From Beverwykella pulmonaria (lineage: Eukaryota; Ascomycota; Dothideomycetes; Pleosporales; Melanommataceae), in NCBI GenBank assembly GCA_001599595.1, contig BCHH01000015.1, forward strand, positions 525,431 to 589,430: 64,000 nt of DNA, read 5' to 3'. The notes beneath the pieces are model-generated. The model was not told where the DNA came from and did no database searches. It was given only the letters and a program-made list of their open reading frames with translations. Position 1 is the first letter of the stretch. Each line of letters opens with the position of its first letter. Both the position numbers and the translations under genes were made by a program. Positions 31,240-41,699 of the stretch are shown piece after piece.

Positions 31240-32386
31240 GAGGAGGAGGAGAAGAAGTACTATTGTGGAGAGGTTGAAGTGGGAGGGGAAGCGGCAGGAG
31301 TTGGCGGCACAGCATGTTTCAATCCGTCCATTTCTCTCCCTTCGATGACGATGCCTATAACAGGCCTTGTCCAAACACGCACGCTCTACACTCCCCTATC
31401 AAACTATCTTCCATTCTAGATTTGCGCACTCCCATTGATGCGGGGATGTGCAATTTCGGCCTCTACGGCAGTTCCTCCAGCGGGTGTGGGAGCAATGCCA
31501 CTAGCTTGGAATCCAGAACTCGCTGACAGGCTCTTAAATTAATTCGCGGAGCCGTTTCTCGGCAACATGCTCTCGCCGTTGACGTTTTGTTTCACATTAT
31601 ATATCGGTAGTGCAGGGATACTACGATGTTCGCACTCGGTCTCGTATGCGCACTGAAAATTACGCGAGTACGACGACGCCTCCTCCAAAATGTTTGGTGA
31701 GCAGAGGTATTAGGAAATAAAATGCATAATAAAGGGAAAGAAATGCGGAGAGAAAGAGCTGGAATATTCACAAGTGGATTCCTAGTATTAACGGAGATGT
31801 TTGATGAAGCATAACTAGAAGCGGTGGTGTAGTAGTCCTCCGTATTCTGGCGTAATAAGAATATAAGTCTCCGTTGTTAGAACAGACTAGGACAATTACC
31901 CCACGGCGCCTCCCGGCGCATCGGACTCGCTCCGAGAGCGACGAACCCGGTTCCGCAAGTACGCGTAACAAGAATGTGGGCAATGCGAGACTCCGCATTG
32001 GCTGTAACTCTCCAGGACGACCTGCAGTAAACTCCGATCGTCTGGATCGACATGGGAGTTTAACAAGACATGCGGGATCCTAGTTCTTGCCTCACGGTGT
32101 AGTCTCAAAGCGCAGTTGTTTGCGAGGATAGTTTTCTAGATGAAGAAATGATAGGAGAGTGGGTGGAGTGGATATGAGCGGGCAGTGTCAGGACGTTGGA
32201 GGTCCTACAAGGAGGTGGACGGTAAGTATCAATATTAATTTCGTCTAGCGTTAGTTGATTGTATAAGTATAGCGAGGGTTTCTTTCTATTATTCCCTTCT
32301 CTTCACCAGCAGTCAATACTTTCTTGTTCGCCCATCAGTGCTTCATCGATCACGTTCTCACGCCAGACACACAAAACACCTGCACT
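31240..32386. other. Intergenic
   Basis: It begins with a GGAGGAGGAGGAG tract right after the threonine aldolase stop. I see no gene. The last 100 bases are C/T-rich and likely hold the peroxygenase promoter. Confidence 0.4.
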
Positions 32387-33361
32387 ATGAAGACCACACT
32401 CATCTCTCAGACCCTCCTTGCTATCTCCGCCTCCGCTTCACCACACTTCGCACGACAAGATGCGAACGACTCAGCTCACGACTGGATTCCCGGCGGTCCA
32501 AATGACTGTACGCTTCTCTCGTCTCTCCCCCAGAAAAAAGTTGTTAAACCTGATAGTCCGCGGCCCCTGCCCCATGATGAACACGCTCGCCAACCACGGT
32601 TTCCTTCCTCGTGATGGGCGCAACATCACGCTCGAGAACGCCGTCAATGCCCTGCACGGCGGCCTCAACTTCAACAAAAGCATCGCTACTCTAATGTGGC
32701 AGCAAGCCGTGATCGCGAACCCTGAGCCCAACGCTACTTTCTTCACTCTGTATGAGATGGCCATTTCCACACCGTACGCGGAATATTTGTACTGACGAAG
32801 GCGCCTTAGTGATCATCTGAACCGGCACAACGTGCTCGAGCACGACGCCTCGCTCTCGCGCTCCGACGCGTTCTTCGGCAACAACCACGTGTTTAACCAG
32901 ACCATCTTCGACACGTCGAAAGCGTTCTGGACAGATGACCTGCTCACGCCGCAGATGATTGCTAATTCCAAGATATTCAGACAGGTGGAGAGTCGCGCGT
33001 ATAATCCTAATTACACGTTTGGAAACAATGTTGAGCCTTTCAGTCTGGGCGAAATGGCTGCGCCGTTTTTGATTTTTGGGGATATACCTGCCGCGACGAG
33101 TAATACGACGTTTGTTACGTTCTTCTTCGGTACGTACTCGACTTTGCATCTATCGTTTGTTTTGGTAATTTGCTAATGGCTGGCGTGCGTCTTACAGAGA
33201 ATGAGAAATTACCCTCGGAGCTCGGATGGAAGAAGCAGGCAAACGAAATTAGTTTAGCAGATGTGACGAGGATGTCGGAGATTATTGCTAATGCAACGAG
33301 TTTGATCACGACGCATAAGCCGGTGGTTGTGGATAAGCGGAGTGGATTTCATGGGTTTTAA
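32387..33361 (+). CDS. Secreted heme-thiolate peroxidase/peroxygenase
   Basis: Four exons: 32387-32507, 32557-32749, 32810-33129 and 33198-33361. The introns are 49, 60 and 68 bp with GTACGC/CTGATAG, GTATGA/CCTTAG and GTACGT/TTACAG sites. The splices are in phase and yield 265 residues. A signal peptide (MKTTLISQTLLAISASAS) is followed by the PCP heme-ligand motif (RGPCPMMNTLANHGFLPRDG, cysteine about residue 45). The second signature, EHDASLSR, is at about 115-122, with the acid-base glutamate pocket usual for the chloroperoxidase/unspecific peroxygenase family. The size matches the short class. These enzymes use hydrogen peroxide to oxygenate or halogenate organic substrates outside the cell; the substrate cannot be predicted. 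Confidence 0.93.
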
Positions 33362-34479
33362 AGGGAGATGGAGGTTGAAATAGCCTGCTGTGCTATTTTC
33401 ATTGTGAGTAGCGTGGAATGATGGGGGGATAGATGTTGGATGGTGCTAGATGAATTGTATATCAAATCTGACTATGGATGAGTTTCGTTATGCCAAAAAC
33501 CACGTGTTCATGGCTGGCTAACAGTATTGTTTCACCAATTGTGATGGCCCAAAGTATTATAGAGCCTTACTAATACAAAGGGCCAGATTTAGGTGTAACC
33601 AAGAAGATGTTTTGTTCTATACTTGTTTATGCCGCTAAGCTTCTCAGGCAGAGTTTCTGAGTCGATCTCAGGATGCCTCGGAGCCTCAACCACAAGCAAT
33701 TCGGCTCCAGATTGTAAAATTCTGCGATCCCGCCCACCATCCCATAGTTATCTATTTTTTCCTGTTTGTATATAATTATCGCGCTTTGCGCTCGGCCGAA
33801 CAGCTGGCTCACGATTGACGCGCTGAGTGAGATTCATGATCAGGTTTCGACGCTCACGGCAACTCAAGAACCTGGCCAAGATAGCTGAATCTCCCTTGAT
33901 GAGTTTTGTCGCTCATGTCAGCTTAAAAACTTCATCAAGGTAGCAGTCACGTGAACTCACTTCGACCCTACGCCCCCAAGTACAATCTTGTGTTTCCAAA
34001 AAACAACCACACCTTGCTCGGGCCGATGAGATGGTACAGACGTCTGAATTATATACTTCTAGAATAGACATATATGTATACTGCTTACACACTCCTTTAG
34101 CTTCTAGAGATGGAAGCTAGAGATCGGTAGGTAGGTAGTGAATGCCGGGAATACCTGTAAGGCAACAACAATCCGGGCTTTTTATTGCCAGGAATACCCT
34201 ATATGTGGGATCAGGTAACAACGATCTGGACTTTATATTTTTGGGTAAAACTCGCTAATGGCGCCCCACCTAGGTACCAGAATGGGTTATCATACACCAT
34301 CGTACCGCAGAGTCCAGTATTCTGCCACGTTCTGACATGACTTCGCTTGATTTTTTGTCATTTTCCATTGGACCAAGGTTCTTGTCAACTCTTTGGTTTT
34401 CCTCAATATCCGCGGAGTGTTCAGTCATGACGCCATCGTTACCAGAACATGAACCGGAAGATCTTGTCTCCAAGGTATC
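33362..34479. other. Intergenic, probably decayed
   Basis: No gene is supported. The right part may hold the lost 5' end of the NRPS-like relic. Confidence 0.35.
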
Positions 34480-36265
34480 CTGAAAGCTAAGGTCACATCA
34501 AGAAAAGGAGCAGTCATCTGCTACCCCTTTGGGAATACATCCGCCTCTAAAGATTTCTCCTATCTAAATCTCTACATCCATGCCAGCTACTACGACCAGA
34601 TCTTTCACGCGCTTCCTAGTTTCAGAGACGGGCAGCCGGTGCTCCCGCACTTAGATGAACACTGGGATACCATCCGTTTGGTTCTGGGCTTTTCCACCCG
34701 CCAACGTCTTACCGGTGCTTTCTCCCCTATCCAGCGTCGTTGAGGGCCATTGGCACCTGCACAACCAAGGACTATTGAATCTTCTTCAATCACCCATATG
34801 CATAACTAGAACTAAATTGCTGAACATATGTGATTAGACCCAGACCTTGCAACAACTACACACTATTGAGGCGCTGTTCTACAACGGATCTCAATAGAAT
34901 CGACGTGGTTTAACATAAGGCCATTGTGACTCGGCATCGAGACCAAGAATTCAGGCAGGCTGCCTCAACCATAAGGGAGGCCAAGCCCTGGCTATGCTGG
35001 TGTTGACATTAGGAAGTACCGAGAACGCCCAGACTGTACATTTGAACCACAAACAAGTGGTCGCAGCCATTCTGGCAAGGCCTAAGTACGTCCACTCCAT
35101 CGAGATGGGTAGTTTCTAAACTAGGATCAGTCTCGACCACGTTGAAAGCCTGATCAAGATACATATCCAGGCATTGTGGCTCGGTATTGACCAGATCAAT
35201 ATTAACGCAGCCTACTTCGTCTCGTTTCCGAAGGTCTTTCTGGGCCTCCTGAGTTGGTACCGCGTGTGTCGCACTTTTCCGCCTATTTTTTTCCGCCTAA
35301 TTTTTTCCCTAAAAAATTGGTATCGATAACACAACTGGGTCTGCCTTCGAGCTAGATGACGATTCTTGGGACCTGTTGAACCTGCAGATCGTCGCCTCTA
35401 GGGATGAAGCCAACGACATCAAAACTTGCATGGCTGTGTCTTGATTGTTCTAGAAATACAGTGCATGTTGCAATGTCATCACACCGGGATTTGGAATGAC
35501 GGAGACCTGTGCTGTGGCAATTTTCAATCTCGCATACCCAGACTACGATGTCAAACATGGCTATGGTGTAGTCTCTCTTGGTAAGTGTATGAAAAGCATT
35601 GAGATGCATGTTATTGTTGACTCAAGGTTGGTGGTCATGGACACGCCTGGGGATATGGAGGTACGGGTGATGTGGTTTTGATGGTAATCCAGGGGCCACC
35701 TCGGATACTTTCCCTTCGCAGCACGGATGTTTCGGTACCGGTGATCAAGCCTGCATCCAGTTGGGTGGCAACTTGCGTCTCATTGACCGGAAGAAAGAGG
35801 TAATCTACATCAATGATATCCAGATTATCATAGCAGAAGTCGATTCGCTGCTAGCCGCACATACTGAGCAGATCATCATTGGCTACGTCCCTAGAGGATG
35901 GCCACATATCGCCGAGGACATGGCTGATATTGATGAATTGACTGCCCAAGCATGCGTCGCAAGTGTCTCTGCTTGTCTTCTGGACTCCAGCATCGTCTCT
36001 GGTGAATATATCCCTGGCCAAGGATGAGCTCCTTGTTCGAGGCAAATATCTTTGACGAAAACGTTACCCTGCGTAGGCAGAGGTTTGGTGCGTACAGTAA
36101 GGAAAGCTAACAAAGCATGTCATAATTGGCCCTTCTCATCGACGATTTCGCAAAGACTGTCCGCATCAGCCTTGACATGACAGGACCGGAAACACGAGTT
36201 TTCGAGCTAGGCTTTACGTCTATGGACCTAATCCGCTTGAATCGCTGCATGGGCACTCGCCTTGG
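34480..36265 (+). pseudogene. NRPS-like adenylation and carrier-domain relic
   Basis: Fragments in the expected order can be read in shifting plus-strand frames. They are GAVICYPFGNT and FRDGQPVLPHLDEHWDTI near 34530-34670, then LLQSPICITRTKLLNICD near 34790. A core motif LTLGSTENAQTVHLNHKQV near 35010 is a degraded form of the adenylation phosphate-binding loop. Next come HIQALWLGIDQININAAYFV near 35180, PGFGMTETCAVAIFNLAYPD near 35500, and NLRLIDRKKEVIYINDIQI near 35790. At the end, RVFELGFTSMDLIRL near 36205 is a carrier domain, with serine in the place that takes phosphopantetheine. Stops and frameshifts separate the pieces. The family activates a carboxylic acid and loads it on the carrier; the product is unknown. 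Confidence 0.8.
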
Positions 36266-36267
36266 AA

Positions 36268-36624
36268 TCATAATAATGCACTGGAGGAGGGAGGATCAAG
36301 GTGGGGTTTGGCAGTAGACTGTTTCAATTTCGTTATATCTGGCTACCAAACGAATGAAAGAAAGATGTGTGATGAGAGACAGAAGAAATATTCGCGATCT
36401 CGTTGGGGTTCGATTGTCGATTCTTGGTGATCATGATTGTGTCGATGATCGATTGTCCGTCTGATCGATAGGCGTGGTGTTCGGATGCCCATATATATGC
36501 CGCGTTGATTGATGACGAAGCAAGCAGCTGACAGAGAAACCGAGACCCGTTCCCTGCAACATGCACCCAAACCTTCAACCGGTGGCTGAGGTGGATTTAA
36601 GCAGAGTAGCTCTTCGCTACGGCG
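36268..36624 (+). repeat. Dispersed promoter-like repeat, copy R3
   Basis: It matches the right part of R2 from AATGCACTGGAGGAGG through GCAGTAGACTGTTTCAATT, ATGCCCATATATATGCCGCG and the start ATGCACCCAAACCTTCAACC to CTTCGCTACGGC. The copy lies exactly between the end of the NRPS-like carrier domain and the first readable P450 residues. It thus replaces the 5' part of the P450 gene or marks a recombination joint. The left 90 bp shared by R1 and R2 are absent. Confidence 0.75.
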
Positions 36625-37175
36625 CACTAAGTCCTGCAGTCGCCTCACGAGCGGCGCGTATCACGGACAAGGACCTCTTCTACGACGACTGACGTATTCC
36701 TGCCGGGACGCCAGTCGGAATGACTACTCGATTGATGCACACTGATGAGAAATTGTATCCCGATCCAATGCGCTTCAACCCAGATCAGTGGGTGGGTTCC
36801 ACGGTCCGGGGAGCGGCCGCCTCCAAGTTTGCTCCCTTTTCGAGGATTTGCCTCGGCATGCAGTAAGACCCATTCTCCTCCTATCCATGAACACTCTTTT
36901 CCTTTCATACTACTTTTACTAACATTAGACCACCACGTAGCCTAGCTTGGGCCGAGATGTACCTGCTTCTCAATGCCCTAGTTCAGGGCTTCGCTTTCAC
37001 CATCAAGTGTGTCACGGTCGGTGACTTCGAGTTGGAGAAGGTCAATTTTGGGATCGGCACCAAGGCTGCGTGCAACCCAATGGCTCATGTTACTCCGTAC
37101 GAGGGCAGATATCATCGGATCTTGCGGTCGCGAGAGCCAACAGGTGGTAAGAACGCTGTATTGTGTAGAAATTAA
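36625..37175 (+). pseudogene. Cytochrome P450 C-terminal relic
   Basis: The readable order is LSPAVASRAARI, DKDLFYDD, a TGA where the family usually has tryptophan, and RIPAGTPVGMTTRLMHTDE. Then comes YPDPMRFNPDQWVG and a damaged heme loop FAPFSRICLGM. The canonical loop is FxxGxRxCxG; the glycine and one or more residues are missing here. A 78-bp intron (36863-36940, CTAAC branch site) then joins in frame to HLAWAEMYLLLNALV and FGIGTKAACNPMAHV. Everything before the K-helix region is lost. It lies directly after the NRPS-like relic on the same strand, so the two may once have been neighbours in a biosynthetic cluster. Confidence 0.85.
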
Positions 37176-38709
37176 TGTCAGCACGCCATGCCACCTTCAA
37201 GCCACTACATCTGATAGGCTTCAGGCCGCTGGAGGGCGCGTTGCATTTTGGGTGATATTTCCCGACATGGCCATGGAGTCGTTCTGAGATTGCAGTTGTT
37301 CCGCTGTGTTTGGACGGTTTTCTTACTTCGAGGCAAACGGTTGCTTACTTTTCCATCTGGATAAGCTCGCTTATCGGTACCTAGTTTCCAGCCATCCGAG
37401 GTTTCCAAAAAGCTCAACTAGAGTACTCTTTTGAGAGAAAAAAAGAAGAGATCGTGCGCTATCGTCATTCTACGACACCGCAATGTGGAAAATGAGGGGA
37501 GGGCAGTGCAGCAGTTGCATAAAAGTCAAGCGGTGAAAGATGCCTCATAAATGGGGACAAGAGCCCAATGCGAAGAAATTACGACGTTGGGGGTAACAAG
37601 GAGATGGAGGAGGGAGGCTAAACCGGCGAGGGAAGTCTGCTTGGAGGGTGCAGTTCCACTCTGACATGTATTATTTCGATGAAAATATCTTTATCGGCTT
37701 CTAAATTGTGTGTTTCATAGTGTAAGACTGTGGATTGACATTGTAGAGGCACACGCAAGGCGAACAGTAGATGGTCCAAGCGTTAAAACCGGTCAACGTC
37801 TGAGATCGGCGGATGAGAGGCAGAGTTCTTGGGTGCCTCGTGTCATTATAACTTAGCTACTTAATCAATATATCAGATTACGTTGCCAATATGCTTATAT
37901 GATGGAAAAGACGTAGTTTAACATATTTGTTCAGGATCTAACCCTGGAAATCTTGTCAATGTACCATGCTTTTCTGCCTCAGTTTCAGCCCAGTGTTTTA
38001 GCACTGAAAATGCAAATAAAATCCTACGAGCAAAGCATATCGGCATGTCAAGAAGACTAGTTTTCGGAGAAAATTTGTATTCACGGTGCCCTCACCTGTA
38101 TCACAAGGATGGATCGACTGGGACGACAACGTATTTTCAAATCTGCTGATACCCTTAACTTACTGGCGACCAGATAACTGCAATTACGATTAGCACAGCC
38201 ATTGCTCTGGGGTTGTTCAGGTGCTGTACGTCGTACAGCCATGCGTAAGATTTACCATGACGCCATCTCACCAGCTCCCATTTAACATTGGCGACTGAAT
38301 AGAGAATTACGAAATTTTTAAGCCTCTTCTTAGAAGGAAATTGTTATACACGCGTCCAGTGTTGATTTTTCTGCAGGTTCAAGGCCCTATTGGTTATACA
38401 ACCCTGAAAGACCCTCTAAATCCTCTTGCACAGCCTTGTAAGCGCGGTCAATGTTAATAAACGCCTGTAAAAGGGATTCAAGGCCTTTATTTGATTGGCT
38501 TAGCCCCTGCTCTGGAGGAGCGCTACAAATTTTGGCAGATAGGCGATTGGAGCGCTGCTATGGCTATGGCTTCACTATTCCGAAATGGAAGGCACATTAG
38601 AATACGAGACGACACAGGTCAAGCTTAATGTGACATATATAAGAGACCGCTTCAACAACCTGAAAAATCTATTGAACTGCGTCCTTCTCCCCATTCATTA
38701 GAAGCGAAA
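37176..38709. other. Intergenic
   Basis: I see no gene. The last part leads to the peptidase gene, with ACATATATAAGAG about 75 bp before its start as a possible TATA box. Confidence 0.4.
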
Positions 38710-40452
38710 ATGAAGAACTTTTTTTGCGTACTGCTTGGGGCTTTGGCGGTCTTGCGCTTAATACCTGCTACTCCCGTGCAAACTGCTAACGACAACACGA
38801 CCAATATTTGGGATTTTTCACTCGTAAGTCTCCATCCGATTCTACATACTCTCACTAACTCAGGCTGCTTACAGCTTCAACCCTCACCCGAGTTTCAGTG
38901 GACGCCGTGCTTCGATAATTTCACCTGCACCATCCTCGAAGTTCCCCTTGACTATTCCGACACCTCTGCCGGATCGGTCGGGATTGCCTTCATCAAATGG
39001 ACAGCTGAGAATGCATCCTCCGCCCAAGACATCCTCATCAACCCCGGCGGACCCGGGGGCTCCGGCGTCGGCACCGTGCAACAGCATCTCGACGAACTGC
39101 GAACGCATCTTGGTTCCTCTAATAACATTGTTGGATTTGATCCTCGAGGGGTGAATAACTCCGGCCCTCAGCTTTCCTGCTTCCCTGGGAAGAGAGACAC
39201 AACTAAGCTGTACAATGCTCAGTGGAGCAAGCCAGTGGATTCTACGTCCACGTCCGCTATGCTTGAGCAATGGACGGACGCAGGGGCTTTTGGGGATTGG
39301 TGCAGCTATACAAATCATTCCGGTTCGGTAGCAAGATACGTGAATACTGTGGCGACGGCCACCGATATGCTGCACTATGCTGAGCTGGCGGCCAAAACAA
39401 AAGGGCAGAAGAAAGGAGATGCAAAGCTGTGGTATTATGGTGCAAGCTATGGAACGATTCTCGGATCCACGTTTGCGGCTCTGTTTCCAGACAGGGTTGG
39501 TCGCTTGATACTCGACGGCGTGGTAGATGGTGATGACTACTACCAGGGGAAATGGCATGCCAACATCATTGACGCCGATACCGCTCTGCGTTCCTTCTTC
39601 AAGGACTGCTTCGTAGCTGGGAAAGAGCTCTGCGACTTCTGGGACGAGAGTTCCGAAGCCATTGAAAGGCGATTTGAGGCCATTGTCGATGATCTTACCG
39701 CTTCCCCAATCATCGTAACCAACCGAACACAGGTACAAACGCCTACTGTGATTACCCTCAACGATTTCAAAACATACTTGGCCAAAGTACCTTATAGTCC
39801 AATTACCTGGTTTCCCGAGTTCGCAACAGTTCTTGCAGACCTTGAAAAGCGCAATGGCGGTCACTTCGCAAGCCTTACGGGCGCAGGTCTCAGTCTCGAC
39901 CAGTGCTCTCTCGACGAGGCACAGCCAATACAGTTTGAGCCTCGCTTCTTCATCGCATGTAATGACGCAGGTGGGCGCTTCAATATATCCACCATTGACG
40001 CCTGGACAGACCACGTTCACTTGCTCCTCAACCAAAGCAAATGGCTTGGCGAAATCTGGGCTAACGTCGCAGCTGGATGCCGCTCGCTCGAGGTTTCTAA
40101 CTATGTGCCCGAGTCACAGAGATTCAAGGGCCCTCCATCTGCAGCGAACACCAGCACACCTATCCTATTCACTAGCACTATAATCGACCCCGTTACCCCG
40201 TTGAGGGCGGCAAAAAAAATGGCGGGGCTGTTTGGAGGCTCTGGCTTACTGACCCAGAACAACGTCGGACATGCCACGATATCAGCAATTTCGGCTTGCT
40301 CGCGTGATGTCGTGGAGAGATATTTGGCTAATGCAACGTTACCCGACGAGGGTACGGTGTGCGAGGTTGATGAAGTCCCGTTCAAGACTCAGCAAAGTCA
40401 TAACAAGGCAAGGGGTTTGATGGAGTCGTTACGGAAGGCACATTCTCTGTGA
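38710..40452 (+). CDS. Secreted TAP-like serine peptidase (alpha/beta hydrolase)
   Basis: The reading frame is open from 38710 to 40452. A 51-bp segment at 38824-38874 has donor GTAAGT, branch CACTAAC and acceptor TTACAG and is almost certainly an intron. Splicing gives 563 residues and joins WDFSL to LQPSPEFQWTPC. Features: signal peptide MKNFFCVLLGALAVLRLIPATP, oxyanion stretch INPGGPGGSG, nucleophile elbow YGASYGT, and a C-terminal TAP-like part with the likely catalytic aspartate in TSTIIDPVTPL and histidine in GHATISA. The family removes short peptides from protein N-termini or hydrolyses related amides outside the cell. The long antisense frame at 38884-40035 is a shadow. Confidence 0.9.
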   Translation: MKNFFCVLLGALAVLRLIPATPVQTANDNTTNIWDFSLVSLHPILHTLTNSGCLQLQPSPEFQWTPCFDNFTCTILEVPLDYSDTSAGSVGIAFIKWTAENASSAQDILINPGGPGGSGVGTVQQHLDELRTHLGSSNNIVGFDPRGVNNSGPQLSCFPGKRDTTKLYNAQWSKPVDSTSTSAMLEQWTDAGAFGDWCSYTNHSGSVARYVNTVATATDMLHYAELAAKTKGQKKGDAKLWYYGASYGTILGSTFAALFPDRVGRLILDGVVDGDDYYQGKWHANIIDADTALRSFFKDCFVAGKELCDFWDESSEAIERRFEAIVDDLTASPIIVTNRTQVQTPTVITLNDFKTYLAKVPYSPITWFPEFATVLADLEKRNGGHFASLTGAGLSLDQCSLDEAQPIQFEPRFFIACNDAGGRFNISTIDAWTDHVHLLLNQSKWLGEIWANVAAGCRSLEVSNYVPESQRFKGPPSAANTSTPILFTSTIIDPVTPLRAAKKMAGLFGGSGLLTQNNVGHATISAISACSRDVVERYLANATLPDEGTVCEVDEVPFKTQQSHNKARGLMESLRKAHSL

Positions 40453-41699
40453 AGAAGGGTCGACAATGTGGAACCTTCGCATCTTGTAGAAACACCCCGG
40501 AAGGACTAAAATGGAGAATTTCACAAACATAAAAGGGCATTGTGCCACTTACACTGGACGAAACTCTTCCAATGTAACCACTGGGCTATCAGATAAAGTA
40601 TGGTAGATAGCGTACCTGATCTATTTATCACTCCGGCCTGCAGGAAGTAGGTAGTTTGGTTGTGGAACGCTTGTATTGGGGGCCAGAGCTCGTCTCGCCT
40701 CACGTAATTGACCNATAGGCTCGTACTCAGGCTCGTGATAGGCCCCGTGAGCGTTGTGCTTGCCTTGAAGCTTGCCGTGAGCTTAGCAAGACAGGCCTAT
40801 CAGAGTAGAGATAGTAGAGCTTCTCTATCGATCAGTGAGGTGTTGATCCCCCTGAACAGAGACCGAGACGAGCTGGGAGATGCTATCTAAAAAACAAAAA
40901 CAAAAACCAAAGCTAAAAGGGACGGCGGGTGGGTGATTCAAATCGTCGATCAAGCGTCGCGTGAGAGGCTTGATGAGATGAGCTCACATGAGGTGGATGT
41001 GATGAGGCTGAGATATCTCGTCGCGAGAATTCTTGTAGATGAGGTTCTTGGCAGCCTAACTGTAAATAGAACAATACATAAATAGTCTTTTAAATCTGTG
41101 CCTCAATCTTAGTGTTCGACGAAATGAGACTGGAAGTGATAGGAGAATAAGGTGATGGCATTATTGAATGCGTTGCTGTATCGGATTGGCGGAAAATTCG
41201 GCTGCTCAAAAAGATTTTCGAGGCTTTGCTACATGAACATCAATTCTTCGCCCCTGCGATCAAGATTTCATCATCGCAACATCGCAACTACGCTGTTGGT
41301 TATGTATTACGCAAAATACTATACGGTACTCAGAGTCACCATTACAGAGACCGAGTCTGAATTTGCCGTTGTTGCAGAGGATGCGTTTTGGTGATGCATA
41401 GTATTTAGTCCGTTCAAGGTAGGAATTTCAAAATGTACTTTTGCTGACGTAGGAGAAGATGAAGATATTATATAAGCTAAAAACCTAGCATGTGGCCTAC
41501 ATAGAACTCCTTCTGGGCTTCCCTTGTTCCCTAGATACTCTACGGAACTTTTGGAGGAGCCTGGAGGAAAATATTCCACACGTTTTGAAACATTAGATGG
41601 GTATGAGTGGTAGTGAAAACAGATGAAAGGGTACAATGTCGAGAGACGAGAGTCAGATATGAGAGGACTATATAACCAATAAGCGCCTCTTGTTAGCCC
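40453..41699. other. Intergenic with probable repeat fragment
   Basis: No gene is supported. The stretch 40690-41130 has an ambiguous base at 40714 and low-complexity tracts. On the minus strand it reads like a short, decayed retroelement leader (TTTATGTATTGTTCTATTTACAG then a serine-rich frame). I could not assign it to a known element or find a second copy in the window. Confidence 0.35.

Noticed and set aside
34480..37175. A working biosynthetic gene cluster
   Set aside because: Both core genes are broken by stops, frameshifts and a lost N-terminal half, so only relics remain.
38884..40035. 383-codon minus-strand frame over the TAP-like peptidase
   Set aside because: Antisense shadow. 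The plus-strand frame has the catalytic motifs, signal peptide and a proper intron.
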